Origin: Xenoacremonium recifei
Taxonomy: Eukaryota; Ascomycota; Sordariomycetes; Hypocreales; Nectriaceae
Reading direction: 5' to 3'
Length of the DNA: 64,000 nucleotides
NCBI GenBank assembly: GCA_012184525.1
Contig: WOFQ01000011.1
Coordinates: forward strand, 744,001-808,000
Under the pieces are notes generated by a model. That model ran no database searches. It had not been told where the DNA came from and saw nothing but the letters and a program-made list of their open reading frames with translations. Each line of letters starts with the position of its first letter. The stretch's first letter is position 1. A program made the position numbers and the translations under genes. Below, piece by piece: positions 45,878-56,484 of the stretch.

Positions 45878-46659
45878 TCAGTCCATGTCCATATCGTCGT
45901 CCTCCTCGTCCTCGTCCTCGTCCTCGTCGACATCCTCGTCGACCTCCAGCGCAATCGCCACCCGCTTCTTCTCGCCGCCAAACGCCTTGACCTCCTGCTT
46001 CTCGGGCCGCATCTCCTCAATCTCGGCCTCGTCCAGGCCAGCCTCGCGCAACCGCCGCTTCTCGCTTCCACGCATGCGCGGCAGCAGGTGCTCGTTCTCG
46101 GCCACCAGCTTGCGCGCCGCCGCCAGCTCGCGCTCGCGCTTGCCCGCCATGCGCTTCTTGTAGAACACCCGCTCGCGCCGCGACCGGATCTCCGACACAC
46201 GCTCCATCGCCTTGAGCGTCTTCGCCATGAGGTCGCGATCGTACCGGATGGGCACGTTGCGGCGCGCTGCAAACTGCAGCGTCGAGTCCACTGTCATCTC
46301 CTTGCCAGCCGCCTTTCGGAAGGCCTTGGTCCACTTGAGCTTCCGCGGGTTGCGCTTCATCTTGAACTGTAGAGATCCATTAGCCTTCTCAACGTCCTCT
46401 CGATGTAACTGTAGATCGGTTTCCGTAGACGTACGTTCTTGTGGCATTTGCTTCGGCAGAATCGAAATACTCGCGCATCATTGCGAACAAATGTGATGCC
46501 CTTGCTCGGATAGGCAGGGCGACTGCAGAAATAGCACGTTTCGATTCTAGAAAAAAACTTGTTAGTTCACGAGCTCTGGACTTCGGTTCGCAGCAAGAAA
46601 AACCTCCTTCTACTGCTGTATCTCCAAATCGTAAATCAAGAAAACAAATCTTACCTCAT
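45878..46659 (-). CDS. rlp24: Ribosome biogenesis protein RLP24
   Basis: 60S pre-ribosome assembly factor that holds the place of ribosomal protein eL24 and is released in the cytoplasm by the AAA ATPase Drg1/Afg2. Exons 46655-46659, 46435-46546 and 45878-46366 (minus) give 201 residues. The first coding exon is only ATGAG. Joined start MRIETCYFCSRPAYPSKGIT carries the zinc-ribbon cysteines C6 and C9, with C32 and C36 in FCRSKCHKNFKMKRNP. The RKLKWTKAFRKAAGKEM block is diagnostic of RLP24. The C-terminus is basic and helical, then a highly acidic Asp/Glu tail encoded by a CCTCGT-type hexamer repeat (on the plus strand near 45895-45945). The tail length is likely variable between strains. Divergent from the TIM14 gene. 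Confidence 0.95.
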
Positions 46660-46959
46660 CTTGCCTCCTTGCGGTCGCTACGACCAGAAAACGAAAAAAA
46701 AAATCAAGGCTTCAAAACTTGGATGCTTCCGCCCCGCCAGTGATACCGCACTTTGGAGTTCAGAAATTTTTGTTCAGCCGCCCACTGCTTATCGATAGGC
46801 GCCCGGAGAAACAGAGCCTCCGACGCCACGCCGGTCTGCGCCGGTAGCTCGCAAAACTTCGACGGTCGTCCGCTCGGCTCCATCACGAACTCTACCGAAC
46901 AATCCTCTTGCGCGCTCGCAACTCCAAGCCCCTCATTCTCCTTACCACAGTCTCTCGAG
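46660..46959. promoter_or_regulatory. Divergent promoter region between rlp24 and TIM14
   Basis: 300 bp separate the two start codons on opposite strands. A palindromic TTATCGATAGG element lies at about 46789-46799. Promoter function is inferred from gene orientation. Confidence 0.45.
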
Positions 46960-47386
46960 ATGGCTTCCGTTTTCGCTCTCGGCGCCGGCGCTGCTGTTGC
47001 AGCTTTTCTCGTACGTCCCGAAAACCTATCCACTTACAACAACTACTAACCAAGTTCCCCAGGGCCGAGCTGGTCTGGTCGCCTGGCGCCGTTCGCGCGG
47101 CGGCGTTGGCGCAATGGGCAAGGCCTTCTACAAGGGAGGTTTCGAGCCCAAGATGACCAAGAAGGAGGCTTCCCTGATCCTCTCTCTGAAGTAAGCTTTC
47201 CCACTCAATGATTTGTCGTGAGCAACTCACTTATATCCTTCCTTCAGCGAGCGGTCCATCACCAAGGACAAGGTCCGAAAGGCGCACCGAACCCTCATGC
47301 TTCTCAACCACCCCGATCGAGGCGGCAGCCCTTACCTGGCTACCAAGGTCAACGAAGCGAAAGAGTTTCTCGACAAGCAAACCTGA
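46960..47386 (+). CDS. pam18: Mitochondrial import J-protein TIM14/PAM18
   Basis: Inner-membrane J-protein of the presequence translocase motor; stimulates mitochondrial Hsp70 together with Pam16. Exons 46960-47010, 47063-47190 and 47248-47386 join to 105 residues. Seen: an N-terminal membrane helix (SVFALGAGAAVAAFLGRAGL); the conserved region AFYKGGFEPKMTKKEASLIL; a split asparagine codon leading to LNERSITKDKVRKAHRTLML; and the HPD motif at residues 81-83 in LLNHPDRGGSPYLATKVNEA. Length and order are standard for the family. Introns have GTACGT and GTAAGC donors. Confidence 0.96.
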
Positions 47387-47692
47387 TCCGCACTTTGATG
47401 CGTTTCCGTTGTTGGGAGTCCCGTTCGACATGCTCCCATTTATGTACCAAGAACGCCCGGAATTGTTCGAAAATCACGATGCGACCATAATGCAAGTGGG
47501 CGTGTGTATCATGTACACTATTTGTTTCCATAGCGATGGCGTTTGTGCGGTTATTAGGAGGCTACCTAGAAGATCGTGATGGAATGGGGTATGTGGTTAA
47601 AACCGTCAAGTAACTTTTGTATAGAGTACATGTCTGGGCAATGTCAAGCCCTTCTCTCCTCATTTGTCCTCAGAACTGCGTTTCCACCATCA
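47387..47692. other. Convergent intergenic region
   Basis: Between the 3' ends of TIM14 and the nuclease gene; terminators only, no gene seen. Confidence 0.35.
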
Positions 47693-49332
47693 TCACTCCT
47701 TCTGCTCAGGCACAGCAACCTCCCGCTCCTCACAAAATGCCCTCACGGCAATACCAACTAGGGCATGTAGGGTGTACCAGGCGTCGTTGCCAGCATTATG
47801 CAGGTTTCGATACTCTACCTCGAGGTCGCTGAGTAGTGTCCTCAAACCTCGTCCGTTCGTATCGTCCTTCCAGGCCCGATGGAGGTCCTGAGTGTCGGTT
47901 TGCCCGACAACGCTGGCGATTCTGCGCAGATTCACTCCGAGCCTCGCGAGATAATCGATATCGTTCATCACATCATGCCCAACGATGATGACGTTTCTGT
48001 TGTCTCTGGTGTATGGCTCCAGCATCGATTTGATCTTTGCTCCGACATCTGCTCGCTTGGGGAATGTGCTCCGACTAGTATTTGTCAGTTCATGGCTGCA
48101 TTCTCAAAGAGAGCAGACCTACCCAAAGTTGAATTTGTCAGGGCAGCCCTTAACAAATCGAGAGTTCTGAAGCTCCCGAACCTCCCAGATTCTCATGTGA
48201 TAGGCCTTGGCCAATCCGATCCAGTTCTCGCCGCTCGGTCCAGGAATTATGTTCCGAATATCCCTCGTGTCCAGGATCGCCCATCCAATCTCTGTGATCT
48301 GCTTGGGGGACAATTCGTAGGCTTCGACGTCAACGGCGACGAAAACGACATCCTGAGCTATGGGGTCAGGGAGGAGGCCCAGAAACTGTAGTACCTGTTT
48401 CAGCATCTCCTGTCGCTCTCGGGCCTTCTTCGCTGCTTTCACTTGATTCTGGATTGTTTGCACAGTGATTCCGTTCTTCAACAACCTAAGCTGGCGCTTA
48501 ACCTTGTGCTGGACAGAGGGCGCGGCCTTGGAAAAGTCCGCAAAATCTGCTTCACAGTACGCTGGAAATGAAGAAATATTCATATCGCTTTCTTCGAAAG
48601 ATCGCTTGAGAAAACGAGGGCGCAGGGTATGCTCGTCGCTAAACTTCATGGTGAAGCTAGCAGTATTCGGTCCTTTGGGAATCGTCAGTTCCGTATCGAG
48701 GGTGTCGTTGATTTCCTCCAAGAAAGCCTCAAATTGGGCAGTTGGGACAAGAAGACGGGGCTCCTTGGTTTCCTCCTCGGTTTCCTCCTTGGTTTCATCT
48801 GGATCGTATATGTAGAACCTAAGCCAGTCAGAAGACCATGTTGTGTTATTGAACGCCGGATACTCACAGGTCCCAAATGCGCTCATTCGCGATGTCATCG
48901 AAGAAGGGCTTCGCCTAGATCCAGGGTCAGATGAAGCATCACAGTCGGATTTTCAGAGGTACCGACCCGAGGCCTGTTCGTTTTACCGATGAAGAAGCTG
49001 GGATACGTCGTGGCTATCTTCCAGGGACAAAATTCCAGGTCTTTATCGGCTGGCTGACCGACCACGTAGCTCTTTGGACCATAAGCTCGTGCCTGGAGAT
49101 CATCTCTTCGCGCCTTTCTGATCTCCTCTGAAGAAGGTCCTTCCGGTTCGTGAGATGGCTGCATCCATGGAGTATTTTCCACCCCGTACTCGGCCTGAAG
49201 CTCGGCCATGTCGGGCATCTCTTCAAACGGGTCTGGGGAAGTGGGCGAAGATGGTGCAGCATTCAGCTCGACCTTTTTTCCGAGAAGGAGTGAGAGCCCC
49301 TGCAAACGAGAGGCAAGTTCGTCTTTGTCCAT
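47693..49332 (-). CDS. GFD2/YDR514C-like DEDDh 3'-5' exonuclease-domain protein
   Basis: Ribonuclease-H-fold protein of the type found in yeast Gfd2/YDR514C. Exons 48967-49332, 48868-48914, 48123-48818 and 47693-48074 (minus) give 496 residues. The N-terminal half is polar with short helices (MDKDELASRLQGLSLLLGKK, GPSSEEIRKARRDD). The nuclease domain starts near residue 300. Its DxE is in VFVAVDVEAYELSP, then ITEIGWAILDTRDI, the second Asp in IIVGHDVMNDIDYLARLG, and the final His/Asp in HNAGNDAWYTLHALVG. All DEDDh residues therefore appear present and activity is plausible. The last intron falls inside the domain (FNFG-RSTFPK). Yeast Gfd2 has been linked genetically to mRNA export; a role in RNA metabolism here is inference. 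Confidence 0.85.
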
Positions 49333-49785
49333 TTTCTGGAGGTATCTATCATAAGTAGATAGATGCGGTGTGGGTTGTGTGAAGTCAGAGCTGGTGTTGG
49401 TGGTGTGTTGAGAGAAACACAAAATGCAGGCCGTTTGCAAGAAAAGCGATGACAGCAAGGTGCGTCCATAAGAAATGCTAGCACGGAAAGAGCAACGGAA
49501 ACAAGAAAGCAGTGAATCAAGGACTTAGATATTAGGCAGGCAATCAAGGCATATCATCTGATTTGTCTCATCTCATTCGTCAGGTATGATGCAGGCAGGC
49601 AGGCAGGCGGCATTGCCTGTAACGGCTTGTGGCTTCGTTTGCTCTCTTCCGTTTGCGCAAAAATTGAATGCTGACATCCACGGTCCCAACTAGCAACCGA
49701 CAAAGCAAACAGCCACATCCCTAAGACAGAACCCGTCACACTGAAACCGCAGAAATTTTGTACACGTCTCTAGAGACACAGGGCT
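49333..49785. other. Intergenic with short GGCA repeat
   Basis: Promoter of the nuclease gene and 3' flank of Ku80. Contains a small (CAGG)n run at about 49592-49608. Nothing else seen. Confidence 0.4.
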
Positions 49786-52218
49786 TTATGCCCTGGATTT
49801 ATAAAACTATTTGAGCTGTTAGCGGCAAATACTTCTGGATCAATATCGAGTAACTCACCTCATCCGCCTCAGCTGAAGTCACATCCGACACTTCGGATTG
49901 TCCCTGGTCGATCAATCCCAACCTTGACCACCGGACCTTGAACCAGAAATCCCGCCTATCGCCGCCCAGCGCTCCTGAGAGAAGTTGCTTCTTCAAGTCT
50001 CTTGCAAAGCTGTTAAAGAGCCCTGGCTCCTCCATATTAATGAGCTCTTCCCGCATCACGCCCAAACATTCCGTGGCCTGTGCATATTTGGCGTCTCCAA
50101 AGCTGTCCGTAATGAATGTTCGTATGATGGCGCCCATTTGTTTGGCAGCATCTTCAATCTCGTCAACTTTCTTGGCTGAGGACAATGCTCGTTTGAAATC
50201 CGGGACTGCATTGTCTGGGTCAATCTTGTTGGTCGGTTCCTCGCCGAGAAGGGCATCAATATCAAGGCCTGATATTGGCTTGACTGCCTCCCTCCTGTGC
50301 TTGCCTTTCGCCTTAGGTGGAACTAACCACTGTTAGTAAGAGTTCTGCCGAACGACTTGGAGGTACTCACCATTCTTCACTTCCGCAATCTCGATGAGGG
50401 TGTCAATTTTGCTCTGTGCCTTCTCTACCAAGTCTCCTGGTGGTGATGCGAACCGCAACAGGATCGGAGGTGTAGGAGGAATAGGCTGGTCAGGATGGAT
50501 GGCTCGTTGTTTGATAGCATAGTTGATTCTATGAATGAGAGGGTTGAAGGTATCCTCAATAGGAGCGTACTCTGAAGGCTCACTGCGTGAAGTCAGCGAT
50601 ATTGCCATCATGTGTTTCCCGTATCTTACTCACCCATCCTCATCGATTCCATACGTCGATAGGTCCATAGCATCTACATAGTCGCTCATCGCCTGATTGA
50701 GCTCGTCCGACGGCAAGAACCGGTGCTTAGTGAGCGTCTGGCCACTAACCGTGATGACCCGATCCAGGGGAGGAAACGAATAACTCCGTATATCCTCGGC
50801 AAACGGCAAAGGGACATCATATAGACACTCCATATCGGGTTCGATGCTCGGTATCAACAAAACTAGCAATGGATCCTTGCCGTCCTTCGTGACTAACCGA
50901 GCGACGGCATAAGACTCGAGCTCCGATAAAGCCCAGATGAGAGACGACAGAGCAAGCTCAGATTTGGGATCGAATTTTCTTGCGACTGTCACACACACCT
51001 CACCCATGTTGAGGAAGGGTTCGTACTGTACAAAATTAATTACACTTCTTGTAATACGAGGAGCGTACCTACCTTCGCCCAAGGGATGAACCCAACGATC
51101 GAGAAACTCTTCTGGGTCTCAAGTTTGGTGATGTTGTGCTCCGACTCGCTGATGTACACTGCCGTGCGTCCGTACTCAAAGCCCTTCGCAAGCGATTCGA
51201 ACTCAACATCACGTTTGCCGCCTGGCGCAGAGGGGTCGTTGACTTTGTAAGCCCTTGCTTGTTTCACAGCCGAGAATTCAATGCCCTCCATCTCCTCTCC
51301 TTCTGCAGAGGCTTCGGGGTCGGCCTTGATGACCACAGTACTGGCTGGGAGTGGCCGTGCCAAATGCGTCTTGAAATATCTCTCAACGCCGATGCTCATA
51401 GCATCTGGGAACTTGGACGGGTCTCCCAGGATGAGAGGGCCATCGTAGGTCTTGTAAGGCTTCACGGACTTGACGCGTGGTGTGTCAAGTTCGTCTATGG
51501 CCTCCACGATGGAGGCGAACACGCCGTCCTTGCAGTCGTCAACAAGCCCCTTGAGAATCTTTTCGTTCTCGGCCTGCAAGTCGCGTCAGCACTATCCACA
51601 TCGAGCGAACAGGATTATGAACCTTTTCTGACGGTTTGTCCTCCTCCTTGAATCCATACTCAGGGTCATCAAAGTCAACACCCCTAACTTGTCAGTCGCA
51701 TACAGTTGCTGAGTATGAAGGTAATCTTACAATACAGTAAGCTGGATATTTGAGTCATTTATCTTTTTCGCGATGTCGCTGAGTTCGTCTCCATCAATGG
51801 GTCCTAGAGCATCCGTAACGAGGACAATTTTCCGATTCCACTTGAGCTTCTTGGTGAACGTGTCAATCATGTCTATGGCCACCACGATGGCCGAAATAGC
51901 GTCACCTGACCAGCTGCTACTGGACTCGACCTTGCCTTGCAAGTCTCTGAGCGATGACATGGACATTGGGCCCAGGTCCTGTAGCACCGAAATGTTCTCG
52001 TATCCATCGTCAGCCTGGAGCTTATTACTCGTTTCGTCAGTCCTGAGGCCGACAACCCCGACACACAGCGTCTTCCGGCTTGCTGCCACGATGTCTGTAA
52101 TTTTGTCCCAGACGTAGCGCATGCTCCAGTCCAGGTCTGACTCTTCTCGGCCGCTATGGGACTGGGCCATAGAGGCCCCGAGATCCAGAATGAAGACGGT
52201 CGCCTCCTTGTCGGCCAT
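49786..52218 (-). CDS. ku80: Ku80, DNA double-strand-break end-binding subunit
   Basis: Partner of Ku70 in the ring that binds DNA ends and starts non-homologous end joining; also telomeric. The Neurospora orthologue is mus-52. Seven minus-strand exons: 51731-52218, 51623-51683, 51073-51573, 50634-51025, 50371-50582, 49859-50322 and 49786-49806, giving 712 residues. Seen: an N-terminal von Willebrand-A-like domain at about 1-215 (ATVFILDLGASM, WSMRYVWDKITDIVAASRKT, NRKIVLVTDALGPIDGDELS); the Ku core at about 260-520 with FVPW-like SIVGFIPWAKYEPF and PPLDRVI; and a C-terminal helical region with PISGLDIDALLG, the Ku80 motif before the C-terminal domain. The last coding exon is only 21 nt (FYKSRA). 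Length is usual for fungal Ku80. No missing core blocks. Confidence 0.95.
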
Positions 52219-52594
52219 TTTGAGACGCAGCGAACTGAGAACACAAAGAGGAAGTAAAATGAGAGGAATCGAAGGAGGCGCGTGTTCTTCTCCTGGGGAG
52301 ATTCCTCCTTTTAAAGTTAGGAAAAGAACGGCTGGGATACAGGCTCGAATCCACGTCCCTGGTTTAGGCAGAAGAGCGCCATGGAGCTGAAGCTGGAGCT
52401 GAAGCCCGCTAACTTGCACCGTGCAAGTGACGCGTTCGCACCGCGAAGTCATGTGACCCGACCACTCCACCCCCGGGCCATGACCTCATCTGTCGAAGGT
52501 CCGTTCGAGACGAAATCCATGATGGACTGACCGCCGGGGGTTCGGTTTCTTCTCCTTGTCATCTTCAATTAATTGCCTTTCGCAGTGATTCACA
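52219..52594. promoter_or_regulatory. Divergent promoter region between Ku80 and the TMEM205-like gene
   Basis: 376 bp between opposite start codons. No TATA box or other named element is clear; function inferred from layout. Confidence 0.45.
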
Positions 52595-53354
52595 ATGTCC
52601 AACACGGTGAGCGCAGTCGTGTTCTCGGTGGCTCCGTACCACATCATCTCGTGAGTGTAGCCCATTGCTCAGACGCTCCAGGACCCTCCGGATAGCTAAG
52701 ACTGTGGCAGCTACGGAACCCTTCTAGGCACATCGTTCTTCCACGTAAGACCTCCTTGTTGCACAATCGACATCAGATGAGACCTGTCTGACACCTGCCT
52801 CAGACCTTCATCAATGGTATCACAATGTTCCGGACCGTTGACCGGCCGGCCTTCTCCGCCATCCAGCAGAAGCTGTTTCCCATCTACTTCGGCATGCAGA
52901 CGGTGCTTCCCGTCGTCATGGCATTGACTTTCCCGGGCAACTCGCTCATTGGCCTGCCATCTGGTCTGTCGGGGCTACTAAGCGAATTCGCCCGATGGCA
53001 TTCGCTGGTGCCCATTACTGCGATGTTTGTTACTGGTCTCATCAACTGGGCGGTGTTACTACCCCTCACGACGCGAACTATGAAGGAACGCCGCGGCCAG
53101 GGTACGTTTGGCTGTTACAGCAGGAAAACACGGATGTGGTCATGTGCTAACTGCTGCTCTGCAATGTAGCCAAGAGGGATGGCGTCGAGTGGCACTCTCA
53201 GGGCCCGCACTCTGATGAGATGAAGGCCCTCAACAAGCGATTCGGAATGCTCCACGGCATCTCGTCCCTTCTTAATCTGGGCACGTACTTTGCGGCGATT
53301 GCCTACGGTTTCACGCTGGGTGGTCGCGTGCTCTCGGTTGCCGACCTCGCTTGA
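52595..53354 (+). CDS. TMEM205-like four-helix membrane protein
   Basis: Small membrane protein of the TMEM205/DUF4149 type; the animal member is linked to vesicle traffic and drug resistance, fungal role unknown. Exons 52595-52650, 52711-52744, 52804-53101 and 53170-53354 give 190 residues. Seen: PYHIISYGTLLGTSFFHTF, the family-typical start with INGITMFRTVDRPAFSAIQQ; then FPIYFGMQTVLPVVMAL; then AMFVTGLINWAVLLPLTTRT; and after a polar loop (AKRDGVEWHS) the closing RFGMLHGISSLLNLGTYFAA. All introns agree in phase, including one that splits a serine codon after HII. Confidence 0.88.
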
Positions 53355-53644
53355 TTGAAATCATGTTGTACATTGTTGTATGAGGCAAATTGCAGGCTAC
53401 CTTTCCCATAGAACATGCCTAACTCCCCTCCATCCATTCCTCCAAGTTCCAATGTGTCACTCGAGGAAATATTCCACGTTGGACGAAAAATTTACAGGTT
53501 CAACCCAAAAGCCCTTCCTATCGCTCCTATACCAAACAAGTCGTGATTCGTAAAACGCATTTATCGCCTCCGAATACCATTGGCTAGACATCTCTGGGTA
53601 GTTGGCCCTGAGAGTTAGTCGCTGGTTTGTTTTTGCCCAGAAGC

Positions 53645-54032
53645 TCAACGCTTCCACTCGCCAAGGCCTCGTGACTGCGACCTCTGCGACATAGCAAGGA
53701 GGTCTCGCTTCGCTTTCTCGAAGTTCTTGACCCGCTCGGCCATCATCTCTTCGATGCTCAAGCGACGCTGGGTTCGTCGATGGTGGATTTCTGTTTATTC
53801 GTCATTAGATCATGAGTCGGCTACTTTCCATGCACTCGACAGAGAGTTATAGGAAAGCTTGGAAACGGCTCGTACCAGGTTTGAACGTATCAACGCCCTC
53901 GTCTTCGGAATGGCTGGAGATGGGAGTAAGCTCCATACTCGGCTCCTCGGAGAAGTGGGAGTTGGCCAATGAGCTTTTCCGTGAGGAGAAAACAGAAGCA
54001 GACTCCTCAGGATGCGCGATCGTTGGGGACAT
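53645..54032 (-). CDS. Small phospho-motif/coiled-coil protein, unrecognised
   Basis: No named family. Exons 53876-54032 and 53645-53790 (minus) join at GTACGA/CAG in phase 1 to give 100 residues. The first half is Ser/Glu/Pro-rich and disordered (SVFSSRKSSLANSHFSEEPS, SHSEDEGVDTFKP). The second half is basic and helical (RRTQRRLSIEEMMAERVKNF, EKAKRDLLAMSQ), ending GLGEWKR. RRLSIEE and SRKSSL look like basophilic-kinase sites. The continuous charged helix across the junction is the main support. Intron retention would end the protein at QAFL. Possibly a conserved small fungal regulator. Confidence 0.6.
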
Positions 54033-55286
54033 TTTGTAGAGGTCTTGAGAATAGTTTGTTTGGTATTTTGGTTTTATTTGTCTTTCCCTTGGACAGAGGT
54101 GAGGTACGGTGTTTGCGAAATCAAGTACTTCAGGCAGAAGTGAGGGAAAGAAAAAGAACCGGGAGGGGTTGGTCGGTAGGTGGCTAATATATACGTGAGT
54201 CTGGGGTTCTGAGTACTCTCTTGGGACAGTAAGTTCCACTGAGGCACTGTCTCAACAAACTTTGATAACGAAGAAGCTTCTGTGAGGTCAAGAGTGCACT
54301 GAGAAAGCTGCCACGATTTATACTTGACCAGTAGCTGAAGGCGACTGAGGCCCGGCGGTAACCTCCGAGTGCCGCAGAATCAGCCTATCTCCCCCACGAT
54401 CCACTCATATGCTTCCCCGGGCGAGATCCATTAACTTACGGCAGGGTATTTATCATCAGGCGTCTGCTTACGATGGCTGACTGGGGAAAGTAACGGCTTG
54501 GCTAAGAAAGGGCGGCTCTTCCCGGACAAGTTGATCCCTAGCATGCATGTACAACGTACCTTAGGCTCCATGCGTGCTCATATTTGCTGCAGGAACACTC
54601 AGCTCCATTGGGGATTACTTTACATCGGGGAGAGGATAGGGTGAGGATGGCATAATGGAAGTCCTCCGCTGAGTATCGCATGTCTCTTGTTGTGCCATCA
54701 GCCAGGATCACGGCCACAGTGGGAGAAGTCGGCGCCTGGCAAACTTTAGCTTTCGCCATCCAGGTCATCCGAAAGGATTTACAGTGTTTCTGGTGCACGA
54801 TTATTCCCGAAGTGGTGTCAGAGCTCGTCTGTTCGTGGCATCAGGCGATTACCAAGTGTAGCCTTGTAAATGGGCGATGTCTTAGTAGAAGTTAACCCCT
54901 GTACGCTGTCAGCGGGGCCCCGGATCATTCCACCTGGCAGCTACCCTACATGGCCGCGTTTTGCTGGGTCTGACAAATGACAGCAGCCTCTCACGTCACT
55001 AGCTGGACAATTTGAGATTCAGTGAATATCAATTAGTCGAATGGTGTAAAATGATGTAGTTTGGAGGCTTCGGGAAGTTGACTGTATTTTTGATCAGTAG
55101 TGGTCGCGGGCATGAAAATGACATCGCGTTCGTCGTGTCTTAAAACCTCGAAACTTGCGTCATGACTAATTTACCTCTATCTTACCCTATCTCATCGCTG
55201 CCAAGGGCACCCCCCAACAACATATCCTCCCACACAAAGAGTCAAAAACAACCCCTATTTAACCAGAGTCCAGAGCACCCGACAAG
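54033..55286. other. Intergenic, nothing recognised
   Basis: Between divergent gene starts (small coiled-coil protein and 4-nitrophenylphosphatase). Longer than other divergent gaps in this block. No open frame with coding character and no RNA gene seen. Confidence 0.35.
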
Positions 55287-56363
55287 ATGGTGCCGACTCC
55301 GAAGTACCTCACAGGCGATCGAGCTGCCATCAACGAGTTCATTGACCAGTTCGATGTGAGCTATTTACCCCCAAGTTCGCTATATTCGCCGCCGCTAATA
55401 ATAACTCGAGGTATTCCTACTTGACTGTGATGGTTGGTTTTCTACATTGTGAAGCAGTCAAATCGTTACTTAAAAATACATCCTAGGTGTTCTATGGTCT
55501 GGTGACCACGTCTACGAGGGAGTTCCCGAGACCATTGAGCTCCTGAGATCTAGAGGTAAGATGCCCAGTCAGGCCCAAGGACATTCAGCTCATACCTCAC
55601 AGGAAAGCGGACGATATTCGTAACGAACAATTCGACCAAGTCCCGAAGTGATTATCTGAAGAAACTCACCGGTCTCGGAATCCCCAGTGAGGTGGATGAT
55701 GTTTTTGGGTCCTCCTACTCCGCCGCCATCTACATCTCCCGCATTCTCAAGCTCCCGGAAGGAAAGAAAAAGGTCTTCGTCGTGGGGGAATCTGGAATCG
55801 AGAAGGAACTCGAGTCTGAAGGTGTTCCGTATATCGGAGGCACTGATCCCGAGTTCCGACGAGACATTTCACCCGAAGACTTCAAGGGCCTTGCTGATGG
55901 CTCCTTATTGGATCCTGAAGTCGGTGTGGTGCTTGCCGGACTCGACTTCCACATCAACTACCTGAAGCTGGCGCATGGGATGCATTATTTGAAGCGTGGA
56001 GCCATGTTTCTCGCCACTAACACGGACTCTACACTGCCCATGCATCACGACTTTTTCCTCGGAGCTGGCTCGGTACATGTTCCGCTGATCAATGCAACCG
56101 GTATGACGCCGTTGGCGCTTGGGAAGCCTAGCCAGGCCATGATGGACGCTGTAGAGGGCAAGTTCCAGCTTAACAGGGCTCGGACATGCATGATCGGAGA
56201 CCGACTCAATACTGATATCAAGTTCGGCATCGAGGGCAAGCTCGGAGGCACCTTGCATGTTCTAACTGGCGTGAATAAGAAGGAGGACTGGGAAAAGGAG
56301 GATGCAATTGCTGTTCCGTCATTCTACGCGGATAAATTGAGTGATCTCGGAATCGTGGCTTAG
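55287..56363 (+). CDS. pho13: 4-nitrophenylphosphatase / phosphoglycolate phosphatase (HAD type)
   Basis: Cytosolic HAD-superfamily phosphatase like yeast Pho13, which clears toxic metabolites such as 2-phosphoglycolate. Exons 55287-55355, 55411-55432, 55487-55555 and 55603-56363 give 306 residues. Seen: motif I VFLLDCDGVLWSGD (nucleophile Asp28, Asp30), split by an intron after DCDG; motif II KRTIFVTNNSTKSR; the C2-type cap region with VGVVLAGLDFHINYLKLAHG; FLATNTDSTLPM; GKPSQAMMDAV; and motif IV MIGDRLNTDIKFGIEGKLGG. The second exon is only 22 nt. Family and fold are certain; the physiological substrate is inferred from homologues. Confidence 0.94.
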
Positions 56364-56484
56364 AATAGAACATAGATAGATATTATAGATCTCTTGAGTT
56401 TTGTCTAGTGACAACCGCACGCCACAACATTCGTGAAATGCCCATGCCTTCACTAAAGCGGACCGAATATCTTCACAGCCATCT

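Noticed and set aside
46960..47386. Alternative minus-strand frames over TIM14
   Set aside because: The plus-strand spliced product is a perfect J-protein; the others are shadows.
52285..52365. tRNA-like box B (GGCTCGAATCC)
   Set aside because: No matching A box and no cloverleaf can be folded; no other tRNA candidate in the window held up.
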